From Siphonodentalium dalli (taxonomy: Eukaryota; Mollusca; Scaphopoda; Gadilida; Siphonodentaliidae), in NCBI GenBank assembly GCA_032622095.1, contig CP136066.1:175831164-175895163 (forward strand): a stretch of DNA of 64,000 nt, written 5' to 3'. The notes beneath the pieces are model-generated. The model worked only from the letters and a program-made list of their open reading frames with translations, was not told where the DNA came from and made no database searches. A program made the position numbers and the translations under genes. Numbering within the stretch: position 1 is the first letter of the stretch; each line of letters begins with the position of its first letter. This document shows, piece after piece, positions 10,735 through 22,859 of this stretch.

Positions 10735-11045
10735 AAATTTTATGGTAAACATTGAAAAAGGTCCAACCAGACCAACCTGTTGATTAAATATTCTGAAAAT
10801 TCATATTCATACTTAAATATTTGAACTACATGTAATACTACAGCTATAGGATTATATAATTGTTGACAAGTCACTCACTGTAACAGTTTTGTTTACATAA
10901 CATTGGAAAAGGTCAAACCTGTTGATTAAATATTCTGAAAATGTTATTCATAGTTAAATATTTGAACTAATAATACAGCTAGAATTATATGTTTGTTGAC
11001 AAATCACTGTAACAGTTTTGTTTACATAACAATAGTTTCAACAGA
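10735..11045. repeat. Tandem repeat of about 150 bp, two copies
   Basis: CTGTTGATTAAATATTCTG, TAAATATTTGAACTA and CTGTAACAGTTTTGTTTACA occur twice in order. A third, more distant copy is at about 19560-19700. Confidence 0.7.
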
Positions 11046-11082
11046 TGTAATTTTGTTGTTGGCAATCTGTCAGTAAGTGTTT

Positions 11083-11290
11083 TTATCTATTTCTCAATGC
11101 TCTTAGGGCATGCTGACCTTTATACAATTTTAATAAAATTTTGTTTGCACAATATAGTGGGTCGCCATTGAGGAGATCTAGAGCTCCCTTGAAATCTCCA
11201 AATGGCGGTTTGCCACACCATCCCGAACTAGACAAACCTCTCTGGTGGCCCCTTGCATTGAACCTATTAATTAAACCGGTATATACCCCT
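11083..11290 (-). CDS. Unidentified ORF fragment
   Basis: The last part of a 109-codon - strand ORF lies in a less AT-rich stretch and reads like protein (GWCGKPPFGDFKGALDLLNG, ending ALRALRNR). I do not recognise a family. The upstream codons run into the 383-bp repeat array, so only this portion could be genuine. It may be a pseudogene fragment or chance. Confidence 0.15.
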
Positions 11291-11299
11291 CTTATATAA

Positions 11300-13160
11300 G
11301 GATGGAAGATGCTACCAATTTCAAACCGATGGTATTTATTCAGAGTTGACTCTCTTGTATTATGAAAGCAAGCACAATGAGGCCATGCACCTATTGTATG
11401 TTTATAACACACAAAAGACTATATAATAGCAGAATGCTAATATCTCTGATGATACAAACAATAAAATATCCAATTTATCCATAGTTGAATTTCATTTGGC
11501 TATATAGGAAAGCATACAATGTGGCTTTTATGTAGTTTCCACAAAGTATTTTAAGTAAAATATCCATCAAGTGATGTATTCTGCCTTGTCCTATATATTA
11601 AAATGCATGCAATGGTCATGAGAAATGCTTAATTTGTGGTAGAGATGTCCATCTGATAAGAAATACTGACATTTTAGGTTTGATACACCATTTCAGCCGG
11701 CTTGGCATCTTTTAAATTTGAAACCTAAGGGAATTTATTCAGCTTTGACTCTCTAAATTATGGAAGAAAGCCCAAATGAAGCCACTATGTGCATGTTAAT
11801 AACATGTATAAGGCTATATATCTCAACAGAATACATGTCTCTGATAAAATGCACAATAAAATATCCATAGTTCAATTGCATTTGTCTATAGAGGGATGCA
11901 TACAATATTGCTTTTATGTAGTTTCCACAGACTATTTTAAGTAAAATATCCATCAAATGATGTTTTCTACATAGCCTTGTATATTAAAATGCATGTAATG
12001 ACCATGGGAAATGTTTAATTCATTAGTTGATATGTCCATCTGATAAGAAATACTGACATTTGAGGTTTAAAATACCATTTCATGGGATTATGGGATCATA
12101 AATATAAAACTAAGGGAATTTCTTCAGATTTTACTCTCTAAATAATGGAAGAAAGCCCAAATGAAGCCACAATTTGCATGTTAATCACATGTATAAGGCT
12201 ATATCTCAACAGAATACACGTCTCTGATAAAATACACAATAAAATACCCATAGTTTAATTTCATTTGGCTGTAGAGGGATGCATACAATATTGCTTTTAT
12301 GTAGTTTCCACAGACTATTTTAAGTAAAATATCCATCAAATGATGTTTTCTACCTTGGTCTATATATTATAATGCATGCAGTGACCATGAGAAATGTTTA
12401 ATTTATTGGTAGAGATGTCCATCTGATAAGAAATACTGTCATTTGAGGTTTGATACACCATTTCAGCTGGCTTGGCATCTTGTAAATTTGAAATAAGGGA
12501 ATCTCTTCTGGTTTGACTCTCTAAATTATGGAAGCAAGCCCAAATGAAGCCACTATTTGCATGTTTATAACATATATAAGGCAATATCTCAACAGAATAC
12601 ATGTCTCTGGTGAAATAAACAATAAAATATCCATAGTTTAATTTATTTTGGCTACACAGGGATGCATACAATATGGCTTTTAGGTTGTTTCCACAGACTA
12701 TTTTAAGTAAAATATCCATCAAATGATGTTTTCTACCTTGTCTTGTATATTATAATGCATGCAATGACTATGAGAAATGTTTAATTTATTGGTAGAGATG
12801 TCCATCTGATAAGAAGTACTAATATTTGATGTTTGTGACATCAACTCACAGGGCCAGGCATGCTACAACTTTCAAACTAAGAGAATTTCCTCACGTTTGA
12901 CTCACTAAATGATGGAAGTTAGCCCAACTGAAGCAACTATTTGCATGTTTATAATGTATAAGGCTATATCTTTGCAGAAGGCATGTCTCTGATAATAAAA
13001 ATAATAACATGTCTATAGTTCATAGTTCAGTTGGTTAGACAGGGTGCATAAAATATGGCTTTAAGTATAGTTTTCACAAACTAGAAATTCTAGAATATCT
13101 ATAAAATGATGTAACCTGCCTTGCTGTGTATTTAAAATTCATGCAATAGCCTGATAACTG
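11300..13160. repeat. 383-bp tandem array, about five units
   Basis: GTAGTTTCCACA or a variant recurs at about 11531, 11918, 12301, 12683 and 13060, a spacing of 377 to 387 bases. Units share GGAAGAAAGCCCAAATGAAG, TAAGTAAAATATCCATC and GATGTCCATCTGATAAG. Copies differ by substitutions and small indels, with the last most diverged. ORFs on the - strand inside it are repeat artefacts. Confidence 0.9.
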
Positions 13161-13186
13161 TTCAGTTCATTGGCAAGCCTTGTAAG

Positions 13187-13252
13187 CCAGTGCATTCTTT
13201 TATATATGATACGAGGCTTCATGTGGATGACTCACATATATAAGAGAATGCT
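13187..13252. repeat. Small dispersed hairpin, copy 1
   Basis: CCAGTGCATTCTTTTATATA pairs with TATATAAGAGAATGCT across a short loop. Four related hairpins occur in the window (19346, 19426, 32209 and 32496). Confidence 0.7.
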
Positions 13253-13344
13253 CTAGCATATGGTCTGTTAAGACTTTAATGCTGCACCAGCGCAATTCCC
13301 GCCATGGTCATATATATATATGGGGGAGGCCCTTTTCACATTTA

Positions 13345-13505
13345 TTATTTATTTACGCTTGAGCGAAAATATTTGCGCTTAAGCACACATATTTGCGCTC
13401 AAGCACACATATTGCGCTTAAGTTCAAATAACCTCTATCATTTGGGCTTAAGCGCAAATGTTTATGCCTAAGCGAAAATCATTTGCGCTTAAGCGCAAAT
13501 GAAAA
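13345..13505. repeat. Array of palindromic GCGCTTAAGCGC motifs
   Basis: About seven spaced, mostly imperfect copies of TTTGCGCTTAAGCGCAAAT or half-copies, at intervals of about 22 to 25 bases. Each full copy is its own inverse complement. A C-run follows at 13520. Confidence 0.75.
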
Positions 13506-13705
13506 ATAATATGCATTGACCCCCCCCCCCCCGAATTAATTTTAAATGACACAGGCCAAAACACATCACTCAAGTCTATATAGGCCCACCATCTGAGTAA
13601 TCCCTAGATACCTTTTATGAACATGCAAATTATATAGGTCTGTGTGCAGAACATGTCCCTTTTATAAAATATACTAGATTTCTGGGATGGACGAAATTGA
13701 AAATC

Positions 13706-13859
13706 ACAACTACACCTTTTACTGAACTCGGACTCGGACTACAACTTTTATTGTGTCCGCCATTCGGTCACGCCTGTCCTGTTCGTCAGCCATTTTGACA
13801 AAATACATTTTTCGAGATCGGAAATGAACAGATGAACTCCATTTGATCTGATTTTTCAG
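13706..13859 (+). other. Possible non-coding first exon with strong splice donor
   Basis: A locally less AT-rich stretch ends in TTTTCAG followed by GTAAGTA, a near-ideal 5' splice site at 13859/13860. Only tiny ORFs lie in it. Part of the sequence (ACACCTTTTACTGAACTCGG) resembles 34655-34680, so it may be repeat-derived. Downstream exons are not established. Confidence 0.25.
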
Positions 13860-14486
13860 GTAAGTAAACTGTTGTAAAGTGTTTTCTCTTTACGAAAATG
13901 TTGTTACGAGTGATATACTTAATTGAACTACGATTACACGTGCGTGATTTATTCATATTTTACAAATGAAATGATGGTGAATTTTAATGTCGGTGAAATA
14001 TGTACGAGATTTTAGAATTCGCTCAATCTGCTTGTATTTGTTATGATTTCTCATGTTAAAATAGTAACATCTGATGGACTATGATTATATGGCATTGATC
14101 ATTCGTATATAAATGTACCCATCCACAATATTCGCAAAACTGGGAAACTTTGCAAAATCGGTTTTTATTAAATCATATTTTGTGCTTAATTTCTACGATA
14201 AATAAAAGTAAAGTATTCCGTAACCCGCGTGAGTGGCAAATTTTACTCTGCAAAAATCAAATTTTGGCATAAAGCTATGCATAATTGCTCTGAATTATCG
14301 GTCGAGATTAATATGACAATAGTTGGAAAACAGAAAGGTCACAATTATTGAAAATATAACTTAAAAGGCAATTGTATATAAAGGTACTTCTTCATAGAAT
14401 AATTTTTAACAAATGTGAACCTGATAATATTAAAAATAAAATGCCCATTCATTCTAGTTATTGTGTGGCCAATTCAACACTACATG
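13860..14486. other. No gene seen
   Basis: AT-rich sequence after the possible donor site. No array, long ORF or transposon end was recognised. Confidence 0.5.
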
Positions 14487-15240
14487 TAAGTGTACGTTCA
14501 GACGACCACGATTCATTTGTAAGTGGAGGAATCAGGCCCGACAAGATCGTGGATAGTTTGTTCACACAATTGCGATGCGGCATCGTACATGATTATACCG
14601 TAGGTTGAACATCCTGAAGCATGTGATTGACTACACCGGGCATTTTCAGCTACAATTTTTATGCACACACCACTGCGAATCTTTCGTCACAAGTGGAGGT
14701 ATAAACCAAGAATACGCCTCAATTTGGCATCTAAAAATAGTAAAATCAAACAGTGCTTGATATTATTTTTGACCTACGATTTCGATGTGAGCATGCGCAG
14801 TCCAATTATCAGTTATTTCCTACGACGGAAAAGTTTCCACAAGTTTACGATTGAATCGTGGTCATCTGAACGTTCACTAAGTGAATGTTCTGATGATCAC
14901 GATTCAATCGTAAGTGGACAGATTTTGTTGTGGGTAGTAACCGATACAGTGATAGTTGTACTGCGCATGGTTGCGCATTGTCGCGAGTGATAAAATGTAG
15001 TATCAAGCATTTTAGATGCGAAATTGTGGCGTATCCTTGGTTACCTCCACTTGTGACTGCATCAGAACTGTGTGTGTATTTAAAAATTGTACAAAGTAAA
15101 TAAAAAAACATAGGGTAGTTAATCACATGGTTAACCGCCGACAATATACTCATATGTGATGACATCGTAATCGTGTCAACAAACTATCCATGATTTTGTC
15201 AGGCCATGGTCATCTGAATTGCCGAGAACGCTTACATTGT
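14487..15240. mobile_element. Large imperfect palindrome (fold-back element)
   Basis: Arms of roughly 370-390 bp face each other about a centre near 14879. Landmarks paired across it include GTGGATAGTTTGTTC with its complement near 15175, TCACAAGTGGAGGTA with its complement near 15045, and TACGATTGAATCGTGGTCAT with ATGATCACGATTCAATCGTA. Arms have many mismatches, so the element is old. No transposase is present. Confidence 0.75.
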
Positions 15241-15764
15241 TGGTTGAATGAACTTTACACTTTGTTTATAAATATGTTTGCAAATTATAAAAATACATGT
15301 ATCGATATCACATACATGTATATGCAGCATATTTTTCTTCTTATTACAGAAATGCCAGATTCATTAGCCACGGTCATTGTTATGGAACTACAGTACCGTG
15401 TAGTTATGATACACCAAAAGATATCACACCAAAAGTTGAAAATTAATACAACCACACGGATATCGTTAAATTAACTTATATATGCATGAATAGACGAATC
15501 ACTATCTTGTATTTCCATGCCTGTTGGTGTAATGCCAATCAATGCGGCCTGACAACAGGCGATGGGTGGAGTTTAAAAATTGACACCATAAACAATGTCG
15601 GCAACTTCAAAGTTCATGGTGTGCTACATTTAACCCCCTACTTGTATATACTATTTACAAATTTTCTATCAAGCATTCCCATTGCTTATAGAAAGTATAG
15701 TTGGAAAAATAGACGAAAATGGCCATATTATGATCAGGGGGTCAGAAAATATGTTCCGGCATGT

Positions 15765-17095
15765 ATGCTGATTTTTTTCGTTCGACCCTTGTTGGGACCC
15801 ACCCACCCCCGCGTCCAAACATCCACCCCCACCATTTTAGCAATAAAACAGATTTGCAGGGGGGGTGGGAGATTCACTGTAAACAGCTGTATATGAATTT
15901 CTGTGAATACTATTTGTCATGGATGTTAACATTGACATGTAAATAGGAACGACTCATTTTGGGGTCATTCAGCAAAAAACATAGCTGCCGGTCACCAGAC
16001 GGTGGCCATCTTGGAATTCAAAATTCAATCCATTAGCATGAGCTACAAGCAATACTGTTTGTCTGATCATCATGAAATTTGTCATTTCTGTTTTATAAAT
16101 ACCGGTATTTCTCTTATTGTAATGAGTTTTAAGCCAAACTCATTGCAAAAACAGTCAAACGACTTGCAGGAAAAAACATTTTAGTTGCGGAAAAAAATGT
16201 TTGTTGGTCCCATCAAGTTCAACCACCCATCCACCCCGGCATACGTGCCCGGAAATCCCCCCCTGATATGATGGCCAATATTTTTAAAGAAGTCACTCTG
16301 CAGTATAAGTGGTATATACTGGTATGTGTGATATTTGACATGCAGAAGTACTAGTTTGTGCTGCTATCTTCTAGTATACATAATTATGCTTGTATATTAT
16401 ACAGTATAATTTGTTCAATTCCCCAATGATTATGTATAATTGTGTTTACTAGTATATGCATGGAAATAGAGTATTTATGAACTCACCTATTCAAGTAAAG
16501 ATGATAAAATCAAATGTTGTATTGACATTTGGTGTGCCACATTGCCCCCCCCCCCCCCGTAAACAAATTTCAGGCATGTATGGCATTTTTTCCCTTTCGA
16601 TCATTTTTTGTACCCACCCACCCCCACCGCCAAATTTTTTTCCGTTTTCGGCAGTTTTTTCCGACCATTTTTTTTACACCCACCCCCCCTTTTAACACTA
16701 AAACAGAGATTTGCGGGGGGAAATTCACTGTAAACAGCTGTATATGAATTTCTGTGCATACTATTTATCATGGATGTTAACATGGACATGTAAATAGGAA
16801 TGAGTCATTTTGAGGTCATTCGGCCAAAAAAACATGGCTGCCAGTGGCCATCTTGGATTTCTAAATTTGCAACAAAATACAACACGATAACTGCTTGCAG
16901 TCAGTTTACCAGTTAGAATTACATTATTTCTCTCATTCAAAGTGGTTTTGAAGCCCAACTCATTGCCAAAACACTAAAAAAACAAGCAGGAAATTTTTGT
17001 TTTAGTTGCGGAAAAAATTCCTTGTTGGTGGCTTTGACCACCCACCCACCCCGGCATATGTGCCGGAAATATTTTTTTCACCCCCCCCTGCCCCC
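15765..17095. repeat. Direct repeat pair rich in CCCACCC
   Basis: Segment 15765-16260 is repeated at about 16608-17090. Shared landmarks in order are ACCCACCCACCC, ATTCACTGTAAACAGCTGTA, ATGGATGTTAACAT, ACATGTAAATAGGAA, GGCCATCTTGGA and CACCCCGGCATA. Between the copies lies AT-rich filler with a C-run at 16545. Confidence 0.8.
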
Positions 17096-17220
17096 CCCCA
17101 AGCTGTTTAAATTGCCTTAAAATATTTACAAATATATGATATTTACAAGACCAATATGATATCATACCGGTACCTATATACATGTATCTGGAATGTTTTT
17201 GGGAGTATTTGGTGCAGGTA

Positions 17221-17546
17221 CCGGTGTAACACGTCACCTCCTCCTGTCTGGATATCTTCCTCCATGGGGGAGTGTATTTGCGAATGTCCTCAGATATCTC
17301 ACTCGCACACCCTGGGCATTTTCCCCCCATGTATGACTAAAAGAAAATTCACTCATTTAATATCGTTTGACCCTGAAATGGCCAGAAAGAAATGTTTTAT
17401 GAGATTTAAGTTTGTTTTTTTATATTTAATTTTTGTTTGTTCAAGTAACATATATCAAATGAGTGAAATTTTAATTTAGTCATTCATGGGGGGGGGGGGT
17501 ATCCAGAGTGGGGGATATATCCAGGGGGAGATATATGTTACACCGG
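17221..17546. mobile_element. Short TA-target MITE related to the palindromic element
   Basis: The ends CCGGTGTAACA and TGTTACACCGG are identical to those at 2888-4941, and TA flanks both sides. The interior has GATATCTTCC and G/C runs near the ends and AATGGCCAGAAAG, similar to the ATGGCGAGAAA of the larger relative. Confidence 0.8.
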
Positions 17547-17733
17547 TATATGATACCGGTACATGTATTTGTAGCTGTTTCTGACCATCATGCAGCATTT
17601 GAATGGATATAATTTACTGTTATAACTCGGCCCCCGGGTGATCAATTTGGATGATGTATCTTAATAATATGTATATGATCAGTCATTCCTCTTTTCTGAT
17701 GTCATTACAAGCATTAAAATCTTTTTTTTTCAG

Positions 17734-17800
17734 ACAGGAGGAGCTGCTTGACTGGATTGAGACATCAAAATTTCATTCAAGGCCTGATATGATTATCTGA
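17734..17800 (+). CDS. Possible last coding exon of an unidentified gene
   Basis: A T-run and CAG make a strong 3' splice site at 17733. The following 22 codons read QEELLDWIETSKFHS and end at TGA 17798-17800. Composition is protein-like but short. No upstream exon with a matching phase was confirmed, so this is a candidate only. Confidence 0.22.
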
Positions 17801-19345
17801 TAACCAATCATAGAATCATGTTTCCTGTCAGAGTGCTTCTTGCAGACACTGCATGGTGACCCTTAATACCAATATTATTAATTCTGTCCAAGACTGGATG
17901 AGGAAGGATTTCAAATGTTATTCGGTGTACATGTACTGGATACATGTACTGTATACATGTACTGTAGATGTTATCGGTATTCGTCCATGCATGGCATGTG
18001 TGTTGTTGCTGTGTGACAGTGAGTCATGAGTCTCCTGGATATACACATGTACCATATGTATACCTACGGACGGTATGCACTGAATCCAGTACCATGCTTA
18101 CCTGGTAACTAGTGCACACTACAGCGAAGGGGAGGCTTTAATTTATAACCAAATGACGATCAATGTGTTCATCAAAGGCAAAAATGACACATATATGTAT
18201 GCATTCCTTCCTTGATGGAGACCGATCAGTGACCTCTACATTTTATCAGACTTATGTGGTGAAAATCTTGGCAAGTGAAGTTAGTGAATTCAATTCTACA
18301 ACAGACATGTACTTGTATGCTTCATCGAGTCTCAGAAAATGTGCACTATGGCATCCAGCGTATGCATAAACTTTTTTATATTTCATACTACATTGACCAG
18401 AATTTGGAGGTGTACCAGTTTCAAATCTCCACACAAAGCACAACAGTACCCATGGAACAGTCTCAAGCCTTGTTTCTGAGCTTATCTGAAGGATATGAAC
18501 TTTTAAGTGACATATTATTGCAGTATGTCAATATAATCAGATTCATGTACACATACAGGCCTTAAAATCCATAACAGAATCAAAATATTCTAATGTTCCT
18601 TTATCTTTGTCAACCTGCTGTATCACCAAGTAATCTGTACAAGGAGCTTAAAGTGGCTTATACATGTACCATACATGCACATTTAAAGATATAGAATCCG
18701 AGTTCAGGCTCCTCAATTACTATTTCTTTGGCTTCGGGGGTAAAAATAATTGATTCGAGTCGAGGAACACACCCTTTAAAGTTCTGAGTTACAAAATATA
18801 AATTTTTGAAATCTGTTATTTTTCACCGCCTTGAATATTTCCCGGCCTAGCAAATATTCAACGAGCCGACTGAGTCGACTGACCTAATCTTGATACCAAG
18901 TTGCGATGAACAAAATGTTGATATATAACATGTTTTGGAAAATGTTACACTAGAGTTGACAGTAGTTAGCATTATGTTTTGGTATTTAATCGATTAAGAA
19001 ATGTTGTTCTTGGAATCTGATGGTATGGAGACCATCAATTCAGATTGTTTACCTTTAATTGTCCATGTTGACTTTAAAGCATAACATATGTTATCTTTAT
19101 TTTTTGTATCCCTGCATAAAATGGGGTGATAAATTTATATTATACTCACATCTGGTCTTTCGATATTCTGTGAGTTAATTAATTTATATTAAAGAATGTC
19201 ATTGCATGCTAGCAATTCTGATAAACATCACTGTTACAGTGACATTACCATCCAATGTTGAATAAGTCCAATAAGATGCCAAAGTTTAATAAAAACTTAA
19301 CCCTTCCATGACTGGAGATTCTTGAAATGTTGCTAAAACCCTGCG
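17801..19345. other. No gene seen; small repeats
   Basis: ATACATGTACTG-type motifs are repeated at 17930-17965. A dispersed repeat with TTTGGCTTCGGGGGTAAAAA and TTCGAGTCGAGGAAC at 18680-18790 has an inverted relative at 56765-56880. Otherwise AT-rich and featureless to the eye. Confidence 0.5.
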
Positions 19346-19397
19346 CCAATGCATTCTCTCCAAAATGAAGCCTCACATATATAAGAGAATACATGGC
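19346..19397. repeat. Small dispersed hairpin, copy 2
   Basis: CCAATGCATTCTCT pairs imperfectly with AGAGAATACATGG. It is the shortest member of the family. Confidence 0.6.
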
Positions 19398-19425
19398 CAA
19401 ACATTATTTACCTTGACCTTGTAAT

Positions 19426-19492
19426 CCAGTGCATTCTCTTATACATATGAGGCTTCCTATGTGAGACTTGCATATATACAAGAATTCACTGG
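19426..19492. repeat. Small dispersed hairpin, copy 3
   Basis: CCAGTGCATTCTCTTATACA pairs imperfectly with TATATACAAGAATTCACTGG. It is 67 bases long, the same length as the two copies in the 32157-32615 element. Confidence 0.65.
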
Positions 19493-21061
19493 TACATGAT
19501 CTTTAATGCTGTACCAGCGCAGCTCCCATCATGAAAGGGTTAAACATTGCATGGCCAAAGCATTGAAAAATATTCTGAAAATAATATTTTAATAGACTAA
19601 TATGTTTAACCTTCTACGCGATTACTAGTAGCAATGTTTGTTGACAAATCACTGTAACAGTTTTGTTTACATAGCAATGGTTCCAACAGGAGAAATTTCG
19701 TTATTGGAAAACTTTCAATAATTAATATAGGAATCAGGAATTCATGTTTTTCTGAGTGGTGATGTTTTTACGAACTGTTGTATGTTATATGTTTGGCATA
19801 TTTACTCACTATGAGTGCCTTGGGTCCCTTTAAAATGATTTGAAACACTCAATGAAATATCTGCACACCAGTAGATTATTTTGTAGGGATTTTAGTGTGA
19901 TGAGAGTCAGAATCATGATTCTTCGTTTGAGTCTGGTAAAAAGCAGCTGATTTGATGTAGAAATGCTATAGTTTGATTCTTGCAAAATTTTAAGGCCTGT
20001 ATACATTCGCTTTTATCCATCAAAGGTGCTCCAGACACTTCATACCGCTATAATCATAGTATGTACATGTACCTTGTTTTACAAACTTTTATGTTATTTT
20101 GCATGACCGCACTTCAAAGAACTCTAAAGCCGCTCATGCACTTAATGCATCAATTTAAAATTCTGCAACTTAATGCATCAATTTAGAATTCTGCACTTTT
20201 ATCCGCATTTTTATCACAAAAAGTCTGGAAATACTAGTGAGTACTAGTTCTATACTATTAAACATGTAGACTATATACTGTGAAAAGACTTGATAAAGTC
20301 TTAATAAATTTAACAGTTGTTTCCAGTAGAAGATAGACAAAAGCTCTTTAAGTTCCATATTTGCAGTGTTTTACACTGAGCATTAAGAGCATCTCCTTTT
20401 ATTCTCAGCAGAATATATGCAAACAACATGGTATAAATTATAATGAAAATGAATTTATGACTCCAGCCAATAATTCATTATCATTATAAATACCATGTTT
20501 GCATTGTTCATAGAGCACACAGGTGTTGCACTTATCCATGGGCCAAATTCATTCATTTGTTGCATATATTCTGTTGAGTATACAAGGAGATGGTCTCATA
20601 AATGGCCGGATTTAGTGTACCCTTTAATACTTGTAATACATGCATGTACTAGTACCTGTTTAGACCAAGTTTTCCCTGTCCACAACTTGTGGTATCGGTT
20701 GGGTTGATGCTGTTTTGGACCGAGTCCCATCCCGATACTCTTCTATAATGGACTTTACGCCCAGAATTGTGGGTTGAAGTTATCTTGATTGTAGCACTAC
20801 CAGTATTTCGTCAGATTAGGTCAAAGTGACGCTTTTTTATAAGAACATAGAGGGCAGCCTTTCCCAAGCGTGATGATTTCAAACCTGCATATACTTAAAG
20901 TAATTGACCATCTCTAACGTGGTGTTACCCAGGTAATGCTGTGGTATTACACTGCAGTAATTTCCAACACCATGGTAAGGTTGTCACTTGAACACAAAAC
21001 AGCACCACGATGGATGCGGTATGCAATTAAGATGCAGTGATTCTCCTTATATCTTTGGAAC
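19493..21061. other. No gene seen
   Basis: At 19560-19700 is a relative of the repeat at 10735-11045. At about 20410-20510 an inverted pair (CATGGTATAAATTATAATGA with TCATTATAAATACCATG) makes a small hairpin. Short ORFs here look random. Confidence 0.5.
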
Positions 21062-21330
21062 TTAAAGGAATGGATGGCCTTCGTTATAGGTTATAATTTA
21101 TAAATAACATTTACAAAAAGTTTCCCAAGAATATACTAATAGTATAGGATAATGTTCATATGAATGCGTTATTATCCACAAAACACACTTTGTGTGAGTC
21201 AATCGTTTGTTTATATACAGCAGTAAATAGTGAGCGATAAGCAAAACACTCAACACCGTTGCGATTGTTTAATTGAGCGATTCATGGTGACCCATTCAAC
21301 ACTTCAAAATCTTGAGAGGTTATAGAAGAG
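21062..21330. repeat. TTAA-type MITE arm
   Basis: It begins TTAAAGGAATGGATGGCC and aligns with 27475-27740 over GTTATAGGTTATAATTTA, TCCACAAAACACA, GTTTGTTTATATACA and GAGCGATAAGCAA. The right end was not located; a large hairpin follows. Confidence 0.65.
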
Positions 21331-21367
21331 TAGCCGGACAGGACTCGATCCAAAACATTTTCAACTG

Positions 21368-21580
21368 CAGTAATGCTCTAAGTAATCAACTCCTTAACCA
21401 CAGCAGAATTATGGGTAACTTTTCAGGATTTAGTCGGAAATATGGCTTGTTGCCATTCATCGGAAAGCTCTCAGAGAGCTTTCCGATGAATGGCAACAAG
21501 CCATATTTCCGACTAAATCCTGAAAAGTTACCCATAATTCTACTGTGTTTAAGGAGTCGATTATACTCGGAGCATTACTG
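21368..21580. repeat. 213-bp hairpin with 68-bp perfect inner arms
   Basis: Arms meet at 21473 with almost no loop (AAAGCTCTC-A-GAGAGCTTT). The inner 68 bp of each arm are exact complements; the outer 35-40 bp carry several mismatches. It could be a fold-back element, a double-stranded RNA source or, less likely, an assembly artefact. Confidence 0.9.
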
Positions 21581-22250
21581 TATTCGATATCTCAAGCTGT
21601 TGCATACCGAAAAGACTTGGGCTAGTACCTGAACAGTAAACCTGCAATCTGCATGATTCATGAAACAGCTATTGAAACCATGCTGTATATACACAGAATT
21701 ACACAATTTTGTTTATGGGTTTGTTGATATGACACGAGTGCTAGCGCACAATGACGGAATGAACAGCACACCCTAGAGTTCTATCTTTCCTCAATGGCAC
21801 AAGTGCCGTATCAACAAATCCATTAATACAAGTGTCTTTCTGTGTTTATTACACATCACCCGTCCTAGAATATGTGCATTTAAAAATACAGGGTTACGAT
21901 GTTTATTAAGGCACATACAGTGCTTGTTTTGTCATGTGTGATGATTTTTTTTGCCATCGTTTGAACTGGATACTCAAATAACAGAAATTGTTATATATTT
22001 TTTTTGCAACCGACAGATTTGAGGTAACTGTTTCTATAAATATATTGAAAATCATGTGTCGGGATGTAATTATTAGCAATCAATATATTTTTTGTTGCGT
22101 ATATAGGTTTATACAATTTTAAGAGGCAGAACAAGATACAGGTACTTTGTATAGTTTCATTTCGCGAATGTACACAGTATCTTGTTTGGCCACTTGAAAT
22201 TTTAGAAACCCATAGCTGTAACGAGAAATTGTTGCTTGTATATTTAAAGT
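21581..22250. other. No gene seen
   Basis: AT-rich stretch between the hairpin and the MITE. Nothing recognised. Confidence 0.5.
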
Positions 22251-22751
22251 TTAAAGGTACGGGAGGCCTTGGCGGTGGGTATGCTGTGAAAATATTTCCA
22301 CCGGTCATAAACCGCCACAAACAGAAAGAATATTAAAATGTAGACAGACTTTGTCCGTATACAAATAAGAAATATCGCATAAACAGTATGTTATTGTCAT
22401 ATGTTTGACCATTCTTATGTAAACAAAAGCATAAAAAGGTACTTTCCTGGTGTTTGTTTATATTATGATGGTAAACATAAAGAGCGTTCATTGTTGCTGA
22501 ATTTAGATATGGAACGAATAAAGAGCATTTATATCATTTGTGTGTGATTAGCCAGTAACACTGTGCTGCCTTCTGTAACACAATCAGGCTCCTGCTTAGG
22601 TAAAATATAGTAGGTCTTTATGATAGCATGCTGTTTACGCGATGGTCATGGTATATATGAACAAAACTGTATGCGTTTTAATGTTTTTCTGTTTACGGTG
22701 ATTGAAACAAATATGAATATTTTCGACAACTAAGGCCTCCCGTGCCTTTAA
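22251..22751 (+). mobile_element. TTAA-target MITE, copy 2 (complete)
   Basis: TTAA lies at both ends with inverted repeats AGGTACGGGAGGCCTT and, read inward from the right, AGGCACGGGAGGCCTT. The interior aligns along its whole length with 59512-60003 and with 1-346 in reverse. No ORF is preserved. TTAA duplication is a piggyBac-like feature, but these ends do not look like standard piggyBac ends, so the superfamily is left open. Confidence 0.85.
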
Positions 22752-22859
22752 GCTCCCTTATTGTCTCTATTATACATTTAACAATGATATTTACAAAGAA
22801 GTTTTTATATTCAGAATAAATGTCAATTGTATATTTTAAAACACAATTGAAATTATATA

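Noticed and set aside
15351-15473. Possible exon after the acceptor TTCTTCTTATTACAG, starting MPDSLATVIV
   Set aside because: The acceptor is good but no plausible donor or in-phase partner exon was found, and the later codons look random.
22251-22751. piggyBac assignment for the TTAA MITEs
   Set aside because: TTAA fits, but the ends start AGG rather than the usual CCC-type ends, so the superfamily is left open.
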